Source: Planotetraspora phitsanulokensis
GTDB taxonomy: Bacteria; Actinomycetota; Actinomycetes; Streptosporangiales; Streptosporangiaceae
Direction: 5' to 3'
Assembly: GCF_016863295.1 (NCBI RefSeq)
Contig: NZ_BOOP01000025.1
Coordinates: 62,001 to 126,000 of the forward strand
DNA length: 64,000 nucleotides
The position numbers were made by a program, and so were the translations under genes. Position 1 is the stretch's first letter. Every line of letters begins with the position of its first letter. This document shows, piece by piece, positions 58,973 through 64,000 of the stretch. The notes under the pieces were generated by a model, which was given only the letters and a program-made list of their open reading frames with translations, was not told where the DNA came from and ran no database searches.

Positions 58973-59788
58973 ATGAATTGGATCTTCACCGCCGAGGCTG
59001 AAGAGTTCGCGGCGGCGGCCGAGCCCTGGCTGCTTCGCGACCCGGTGCGCAACACGGTCCCGCTGACCGTGCTGCGGGGGTTGCGGAGCGGCCAGTTCGC
59101 GGAGGATCCGCTGATGGGCCGGCTGGCCGACGACGACTCCGTCACCGGGGCGATGATCCACACTCCGCCCTACCCCCTGCTCCTCGGCGTCGTCCCGCTC
59201 GAAGGCCTGCCGTCCCTGGTTGCGGATCTCATCGAGCTCGACCGGTCGATCGCCGGGGTCAGCGGGCCGCTCGCCCAGGTGGAGGCCTTCGCGCGGGCAT
59301 GGTGGCGGCCCGAGACCGGCCGCCGTTCCGAGCGCCTCTACCGGCTCGGCTCCCTCGTGCCCTGCGCCGTGCCTGGCAAGCCCCGTACGGCTGTCGCGGC
59401 CGACCTCGACGAGGCGGTGCGGTGGTTCGTGGCCTTCCAGGAGGAGGCCGATGTCGACGTCGAGGCCGACCCCACGCCGGTGGTCTCGGCCCGGATCAAT
59501 CGGCAGGAGCTGATCTGGTGGGAGGACGGCGACCGCCCGGTCGCGCTCGCCGGCGTTTCCTCGCCCATCGCCGGGATGTGCCGGGTCGGGCCCGTCTACA
59601 CGCCGCCGGAGTTGCGGCGGCGGGGATACGGCTCGGCGGTGACGCACGCGGTCACCGCCAAGGCGCTCGACGACGGCGCCGAAGAGGTCCTGCTGTTCAC
59701 CGACCTGGACAATCTCACGTCCAACTCGATCTATCAGAGCCTCGGCTACCGGCCGGTTGAGGACTACGCCTCGATCCGTTTCGACTAG
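58973..59788 (+). CDS. GNAT family N-acetyltransferase
   Basis: A 271-residue protein with a C-terminal GNAT domain. The acetyl-CoA motif is RVGPVYTPPELRRRGYGSAVTHAVTAKALDDGAEEVLLFTDLDNLTSNSIYQSLGYRPVEDY (with PELRRRGYG). The first 150 residues (EEFAAAAEPWLLRDPVRNTVPLTVLRGLRSGQF) form a DUF4081-like part of a type seen in actinomycete acetyltransferases. Substrate unknown. Starts 7 bp after the HNH stop; the zinc-ribbon gene follows after 26 bp, so the three may be one transcript. Confidence 0.85.
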   Translation: MNWIFTAEAEEFAAAAEPWLLRDPVRNTVPLTVLRGLRSGQFAEDPLMGRLADDDSVTGAMIHTPPYPLLLGVVPLEGLPSLVADLIELDRSIAGVSGPLAQVEAFARAWWRPETGRRSERLYRLGSLVPCAVPGKPRTAVAADLDEAVRWFVAFQEEADVDVEADPTPVVSARINRQELIWWEDGDRPVALAGVSSPIAGMCRVGPVYTPPELRRRGYGSAVTHAVTAKALDDGAEEVLLFTDLDNLTSNSIYQSLGYRPVEDYASIRFD

Positions 59789-59814
59789 AAGCGGGCGAGC
59801 CGTACCCTGAGGGC

Positions 59815-60024
59815 ATGCCGCGCTACGACTACCGCTGCCGCGCCTGCGGATCGACGTTCGAGCTCAACCGGCCGATGGCCGAGGCCAACGCCCCGGCGGC
59901 CTGCCCGTCGGGACACGACGACACCGTGAAACTGCTGTCCACGGTCGCGGTCACCGGGACGGCCGCCGCCGCTCCCCGCGCCGCGTCGGGCGGCGGTTGT
60001 TGCGGCGGCGGCTGCTGCGGCTAA
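59815..60024 (+). CDS. FmdB-type zinc-ribbon protein
   Basis: A 69-residue protein starting PRYDYRCRACGSTFELNRPM, with the CxxC of a zinc ribbon. A second Cys pair would be expected; here only AACPSGHDD follows, so the site may use Cys plus His. The end is unusual: GGGCCGGGCCG-type Gly/Cys repeats (CCGGGCCG) at residues 62-69. Members of this regulatory group often sit near other genes without a fixed role. Ends exactly at the start of a 34-bp tandem repeat array. Confidence 0.82.
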   Translation: MPRYDYRCRACGSTFELNRPMAEANAPAACPSGHDDTVKLLSTVAVTGTAAAAPRAASGGGCCGGGCCG

Positions 60025-60182
60025 CCCCGCGCTGCGATCATCCGCGGGCTGCGATCAGCCCCGCGCTGCGATCACTCGCGGGCTGCGATCAGCCCCGCGC
60101 TGCGATCACTCGCGGGCTGCGATCAGCCACGCGCTGAGGCCGGCCTCTCGGTGCGATCACTCGCGGGCTGCGGCCGGCCTCG
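60025..60182. repeat. 34-bp tandem repeat between zinc-ribbon and WYL genes
   Basis: The unit CCCCGCGCTGCGATCACT plus CGCGGGCTGCGATCAG (34 bp) occurs about three times in direct order, then degenerates to about 60182. Each unit contains two GCTGCGATCA blocks, one after CCGC and one after CGGG. It fills the gap between the two convergent genes. Confidence 0.85.
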
Positions 60183-60189
60183 CGCGCCC

Positions 60190-60672
60190 TCAGGCCGCCG
60201 CGCGGCGCTGGAACGGCAGATAGCGCTCGGCCAGATGCGGCCGGGCCGGCACGTCCGTCGGCTCGACCGAGACGATCCGGTCGAAACGGAAGGCCCGGAT
60301 TCCCCGGCGCATCCGGCACCAGCCCACCAGATACCAGTGATCACGGTGGACCAGGCAGGTCACCGGCTCGACATCGCGGACGGTGAGCCGGCCTGCGGCG
60401 TCGAGGTACTGCAGGCGGATCACCAGCCGTGCGGTGATCGCGTTCGCCACGGCCCTGGCGCGCCGGGCGACGTCGGGCGGCAGCGGCGTGGTGAGGGTCG
60501 ACAGGGTGGTCGCGATGACGTCGTCGTCCAGGTCGAGGTGCTCGAACGCGTGACGGAGCCCGCGACGGGCGGTCACGGACTGCGGCCCTGCCCCCAGATG
60601 AGCGAGGGACAGGGCCAGTGCGGCGAGCTCAGCGGTCGTCAGCGGTGCCGGGTGCCTTGTGACGTTGGCCAT
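60190..60672 (-). CDS. WYL-domain protein lacking a helix-turn-helix
   Basis: A 160-residue protein made only of a WYL module (LQYLDAAGRLTVRDVEPVTCLVHRDHWYLVGWCRMRRGIRAFRFDRIVSVEPTD, with the WYL-type core WYLVGWC near 116-122), preceded by about 75 helical residues. Typical PafBC/DeoR-type WYL regulators are about 320 residues and carry an N-terminal wHTH, absent here. Some stand-alone WYL proteins act as ligand- or nucleic-acid-sensing partners. The ATG at 60672 is not preceded by obvious HTH code. Its promoter is in the 56 bp to the IlvD gene. Confidence 0.85.
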   Translation of the reverse strand: MANVTRHPAPLTTAELAALALSLAHLGAGPQSVTARRGLRHAFEHLDLDDDVIATTLSTLTTPLPPDVARRARAVANAITARLVIRLQYLDAAGRLTVRDVEPVTCLVHRDHWYLVGWCRMRRGIRAFRFDRIVSVEPTDVPARPHLAERYLPFQRRAAA

Positions 60673-60728
60673 ACCTTGACGATAACGTCCAGGACCGACA
60701 TTTTTCCGAACGGATTATCGCAATCCGG

Positions 60729-62567
60729 CTATCGAGACAGCTGTGAAATGTCGCGGGAGGCTCCGGTGGAGGCCGAGGTCGTCATGGCCGCGTACGCCTG
60801 CAACGCCACCGACACCGGACGGTTCCGGTCGCGCGGGCGGTAGCCGCCGAGGTCGGCCAGCAGCTTCTCCCTGCGTGCGGCGAGCACGTCGTCGGCCACC
60901 TTCAGCTCCATGGAGCGGGCCGGGATGTCGATCTCGATGGTGTCGCCGTCCTCCACCAGGGCGATCAGGCCGCCCTCGGCCGCCTCGGGGGAGGCGTGGC
61001 CGATGGACAGGCCGGACGTCCCGCCGGAGAACCGGCCATCCGTGACCAGGGCGCACGCCTTGCCGAGGCCCTTGCCCTTGAGGAAGCTCGTCGGGTAGAG
61101 CATCTCCTGCATGCCGGGGCCGCCCTTGGGCCCCTCGTAGCGGATGACGACCACGTCGCCGGCCTTGACCCTGCCGCCGAGGATGCCGTCGACGGCGTCC
61201 TCCTGGGACTCGAACACGACGGCGGGACCCGAGAAGCGCCAGATCGACTCGTCGACGCCGGCCGTCTTCACGATCGCGCCGTCGGGGGCGATGTTGCCGT
61301 ACAGCACGGCCAGGCCGCCGTCACGGGTGTAGGCGTGCTCGGCGTCGCGGATGCAGCCGTCGGCCCGGTCGAGGTCGAGCGAGTCCCACCGGGCGTCCTG
61401 TGAGTAGGCCTTCACCGTGCGGACGTTGCCGGGGGCCGCGTGCCACAGCTCCATCGCCTCGTCGGTGACCTCGGGCGACTTGGGATCCCACGCGGACAGG
61501 TAGTCGCCGAGAGAGTCGGAGTGGATGTTGTGCACGTCGCGCTGCAGGAGCCCCGCCCGGTCGAGCTCGCCCAGGATCGCGGGGATGCCGCCCGCGCGGT
61601 GCACGTCCTCGACGTGGTACTTCGCGGTCGCCGGCGCGACCTTGCACAGGCACGGCACGCGCAGCGAGACCTCGTTGATCTCCTTGAGGCCGAAGTCGAC
61701 CCCCGCCTCCCTGGCGGCCGCGAGCAGGTGGAGGATCGTGTTGGTCGAGCCGCCCATCGCGACGTCGAGGGCCATGGCGTTCTCGAAGGCGTCGCGGGTG
61801 GCGATGTTCTTCGGCAGGACCGACTCGTCGTCCTGCTCGTAGTAGCGCTTGGTGATCTCGACCACCGTGCGGCCGGCCTCTTCGAAGAGCGCCTTGCGGG
61901 CGGTGTGGGTGGCCAGGGTGGTCCCGTTGCCGGGCAGGGCCAGGCCGATCGCCTCGGTGAGGCAGTTCATCGAGTTGGCGGTGAACATCCCGCTGCAGGA
62001 CCCGCAGGTCGGGCAGGCGTTCTCCTCCATCTCCAGCAGTTCGGCGTCGGACACGCTGTCGTCGGCCGCGGCGATCATCGGGTCGATCAGGTCGAGCTTG
62101 CGGCCGGGGGTCTTGCCGGCCTCCATGGGACCGCCGGAGACGAAGACCGTCGGGATGTTCAGCCGGAAGGCGGCGAGCAACATGCCGGGCGTGATCTTGT
62201 CGCAGTTCGAGATGCAGATCAGGGCGTCCGCGCAGTGCGCGTTGACCATGTACTCGACCGCGTCCGCGATCAGCTCGCGGGACGGCAGCGAGTAGAGCAT
62301 GCCGCCGTGGCCCATCGCGATGCCGTCGTCGACCGCGATCGTGTTGAACTCGCGCGGGATCGCCCCGGCCTCGCGGACCGCCGCGGCCACCACGTCGCCC
62401 ACCTCGCGCAGGTGCACGTGGCCGGGGACGAACTGGGTGAAGCTGTTGGCCACCGCGATGATCGGTTTGCCGAAGTCGCCGCCCGCTACGCCCGTCGCCC
62501 GGAGCAGCGCCCGGGCACCGGCCATGTTCCTGCCGTGTGTGACCGTACGAGACCTGAGGGCGGGCAT
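60729..62567 (-). CDS. ilvD: Dihydroxy-acid dehydratase
   Basis: A 612-residue Fe-S dehydratase for valine, isoleucine and leucine synthesis. Signature cysteines are in [35 protein letters not shown] (near 122-156) and [21 protein letters not shown] (near 193-213). Other family blocks are [15 protein letters not shown] and [36 protein letters not shown] near the N-terminus, and [24 protein letters not shown] near the C-terminus. The length matches the 610-620 of the long class. It is preceded by a perfect 7-bp-arm palindrome that may control it. Confidence 0.96.
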   Translation of the reverse strand: MPALRSRTVTHGRNMAGARALLRATGVAGGDFGKPIIAVANSFTQFVPGHVHLREVGDVVAAAVREAGAIPREFNTIAVDDGIAMGHGGMLYSLPSRELIADAVEYMVNAHCADALICISNCDKITPGMLLAAFRLNIPTVFVSGGPMEAGKTPGRKLDLIDPMIAAADDSVSDAELLEMEENACPTCGSCSGMFTANSMNCLTEAIGLALPGNGTTLATHTARKALFEEAGRTVVEITKRYYEQDDESVLPKNIATRDAFENAMALDVAMGGSTNTILHLLAAAREAGVDFGLKEINEVSLRVPCLCKVAPATAKYHVEDVHRAGGIPAILGELDRAGLLQRDVHNIHSDSLGDYLSAWDPKSPEVTDEAMELWHAAPGNVRTVKAYSQDARWDSLDLDRADGCIRDAEHAYTRDGGLAVLYGNIAPDGAIVKTAGVDESIWRFSGPAVVFESQEDAVDGILGGRVKAGDVVVIRYEGPKGGPGMQEMLYPTSFLKGKGLGKACALVTDGRFSGGTSGLSIGHASPEAAEGGLIALVEDGDTIEIDIPARSMELKVADDVLAARREKLLADLGGYRPRDRNRPVSVALQAYAAMTTSASTGASRDISQLSR

Positions 62568-62583
62568 GGCCTGACTCCCATCA

Positions 62584-62600
62584 GAAGACTATGAGTCTTC
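62584..62600. promoter_or_regulatory. Inverted repeat GAAGACT-N3-AGTCTTC upstream of ilvD
   Basis: GAAGACT (62584-62590) and AGTCTTC (62594-62600) are perfect arms around ATG, 16 bp upstream of the ilvD start codon. The TTGAAGACT-like context in minus-strand reading fits an operator or promoter element. The binding protein is unknown. Confidence 0.55.
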
Positions 62601-62642
62601 AAATGGTACGGCTCTCGCCCGACTGCTGAGACCTCGCGTCCA

Positions 62643-63470
62643 CTACTCGGGATAGCGCGGGGGAAGCACCCGGTCGGCGGCCCGGTAGATCGACTCGACC
62701 TCCGCCGTCGTGAGCGACCGCTCCCGCTTGGTGATCCACTTGCGGACCAGGCTGCCGGAGAAGACGTCGACCTCGCGGATGTTGAGGATCCGCCACGGGA
62801 TCGCCGGGCCGTAGATCGCGAGCGACGGGACGACCGTGACCTCCCGGCCGAGGGCCTTGCTGATCAGGTCGCTGGCCTGGGAGGCCTCCCACCGGGCCTC
62901 GTCGAGCCTGGGCTTGCGGTTGAACGGCCCGTGGAAGAGCTTGCGATGCGACTGCACCCGGACCGGTAGCCTCCGGTCCCATTTCTCGGAGTCCACCGCG
63001 TACACGCCCGTCGGGCCGACGACCAGATGGTCGATCTGGGCCTCGCTGCCCGGGATGGCGCGCGCGTGCAGGGTCCGGTAACCGCTCCGCTCCAGCTTCT
63101 TGAGCTGGCCCTCCGTGCGCCGCTCCGCCGCGGAGGCACGCCTCCATGCGGGGATCGAGGAGACGGTCCTGGCCCGGTAGACGGTGTCGGCGATGGCCGC
63201 GAGGATCGCGACGGTGACGCCGATCCGCCAGCTCGTCAGCAGAACACCCGTGACGATTCCGGCACCGGCCGCGATCAGCACACGCAGGCGCAGGTGACGG
63301 TAACGGGGATGCTGAAGCAGGCTCTTGACGGACGCGCGCTCAACGGGCGCGTAGGTAGACGCTGGAGCGTCAGGTGCTGTCGGGGCTCGCTCCGACGTGT
63401 GGTCACTGACCCAGATGGGTGACGTATCGTGACCGTCTTCTGGCGCTAGACCGGTATCCACATCACTCAC
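62643..63470 (-). CDS. NERD (nuclease-related) domain membrane protein
   Basis: A 275-residue protein. Residues 55-95 include two helices (LRLRVLIAAGAGIVTGVLLTSW, IGVTVAILAAIADTVYRA) and the N-terminal 50 are polar. The NERD domain starts near 122 (GQLKKLERSGYRTLHARAIPGSEAQIDHLVVGPTGVYAVDSEKWDRRLPV, the E-x-QIDHLVV...G-V-x-A-V-D-x-K motif). It ends VESIYRAADRVLPPRYPE. The domain is distantly related to restriction-type nucleases (E..QIDH..V.D..K), but many members have no proven activity. Stop to stop with nothing downstream; it lies near ilvD by chance. Confidence 0.85.
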   Translation of the reverse strand: MSDVDTGLAPEDGHDTSPIWVSDHTSERAPTAPDAPASTYAPVERASVKSLLQHPRYRHLRLRVLIAAGAGIVTGVLLTSWRIGVTVAILAAIADTVYRARTVSSIPAWRRASAAERRTEGQLKKLERSGYRTLHARAIPGSEAQIDHLVVGPTGVYAVDSEKWDRRLPVRVQSHRKLFHGPFNRKPRLDEARWEASQASDLISKALGREVTVVPSLAIYGPAIPWRILNIREVDVFSGSLVRKWITKRERSLTTAEVESIYRAADRVLPPRYPE

Positions 63471-63604
63471 CGTAGTTGAGGCGTCGGCGGGTGCCTAGTG
63501 TTGGTTGGTTCATACTTTTGTGGCCTGCTTGAGCTGATTCGCGGCTGTCCAAGCCGGGTATCTTCTCTAGATATCTTGGCCTCTTCGGCCTACCGTTCAG
63601 TAGC
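63471..63604. promoter_or_regulatory. Divergent promoter region
   Basis: 134 bp separating the NERD gene from the amidase gene, AT-richer in its centre (CATACTTTTGTG, TATCTTCTCTAGATATCTTG). AGATATCT is palindromic. The two promoters must be here, but exact hexamers are uncertain. Confidence 0.4.
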
Positions 63605-64000
63605 GTGGCGCACATTCATGATCTTACCGCCCTCGAGCAGGCGGCAGCCGTACGAACGCGGGAACTGTCCCCCGTAGAGATCACCGAGCACTATCTGGAG
63701 CGCGCCGGACGGCTCGACCGCGCCGTGGGCGCATTCGTCACCCTGACCGCCGACCGGGCACTCGACCAGGCGCGCGAACAGGAGGCGCGGATCGCGGGCG
63801 AGGACGCCGCCGGCCTGCCGCCCCTGCTCGGGGTCCCGGTGCCCATCAAGGACCTCAACTTCGTGAAGGACGTGCCGATCCACTTCGGCTCGGCGACGTA
63901 CGACGGGTTCGTCGCGCCGGTCGACGACAGCGTGGTCGAGCGCCTTCGGGACGCGGGCACGATCATGCTGGGCAAGACCAGCACGCCGGAGTTCGGGCTG
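63605..64000 (+). CDS. Amidase signature family hydrolase, 3' end cut off
   Basis: The first 132 codons of an amidase (indole-acetamide hydrolase, GatA-like or aryl-amidase group). It starts at GTG 63605 (VAHIHDLTALEQAAAV); the window ends before the stop. The block GVPVPIKDLNFVKDVPIHFGSATYDGF shows the catalytic Lys (PIKD), which is followed by VVERLRDAGTIMLGKTSTPEFG, the canonical amidase-signature entry. The Ser-cisSer-Lys triad's two Ser (GSS/GGS) would lie beyond the window. The frame stays open to the last base. Confidence 0.92.
   Translation, partial: MAHIHDLTALEQAAAVRTRELSPVEITEHYLERAGRLDRAVGAFVTLTADRALDQAREQEARIAGEDAAGLPPLLGVPVPIKDLNFVKDVPIHFGSATYDGFVAPVDDSVVERLRDAGTIMLGKTSTPEFGL

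Overview
The window is a high-GC chromosome segment from a filamentous actinomycete. By eye most genes are near 70 percent GC with a strong third-position G/C bias and many GTG starts. The gene set (F420-type LLM oxidoreductase, truncated haemoglobin O, paired dynamin-like GTPases, an NsdA-like TPR regulator, an ECF sigma factor coupled to a membrane partner, DnaE2 with a DUF6504 partner) fits the Streptosporangiales or a close order. That placement is inference from gene content, not from a marker gene.

Region 1 (1-5658) is one end of an integrative element. It carries a cut-off excisionase-type gene, a tyrosine integrase, and a lower-GC three-gene operon on the minus strand. In order of transcription the operon is an SF1/UvrD-like helicase, a DarT-like ADP-ribosyltransferase and an ADP-ribosylglycohydrolase, each pair joined by an ATGA overlap. 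The element abuts the 3' end of a complete tRNA-Arg(UCU), the likely attachment site. The operon looks like a DNA ADP-ribosylation toxin with a reversing hydrolase and a helicase, so it is a candidate phage-defence module. It is the most interesting part of the window.

Region 2 (5.7-19 kb) is ordinary chromosome: a Gfo/Idh/MocA oxidoreductase, a phosphotransferase, cobD, an ABC exporter with a PucR-type regulator, a SHOCT protein, a quinone oxidoreductase, and an ABC importer operon (binding lipoprotein, two permeases, ATPase, HAD phosphatase) divergent from a GntR/UTRA regulator. Region 3 (19-31 kb) holds an SOS-box-controlled DUF6504-dnaE2 cassette, a membrane O-acyltransferase, an LLM oxidoreductase preceded by a KstR-type palindrome, and a FadR-type regulator divergent from lutABC with two identical operators. 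Region 4 (31-41 kb) has a tandem GNAT protein, a sirohydrochlorin chelatase-cobT-siroheme synthase tetrapyrrole cluster, and two dynamin-like GTPases. Region 5 (41-50 kb) has an ECF sigma factor coupled to an LCP protein, an SSB paralogue, a membrane diguanylate cyclase, ettA, a GH13 glucosidase, glbO and an MscS channel.

Region 6 (50-64 kb) has an XRE/TPR regulator, a GNAT protein, a 24-residue peptide gene coupled to a TPR protein with a P-loop-less STAND-like N-terminus, purU, a prolyl oligopeptidase, an HNH protein with a long structured leader, a zinc-ribbon protein, a 34-bp tandem repeat, a WYL-only protein, ilvD, a NERD protein and the start of an amidase. No rRNA genes, CRISPR arrays or insertion sequences were seen.
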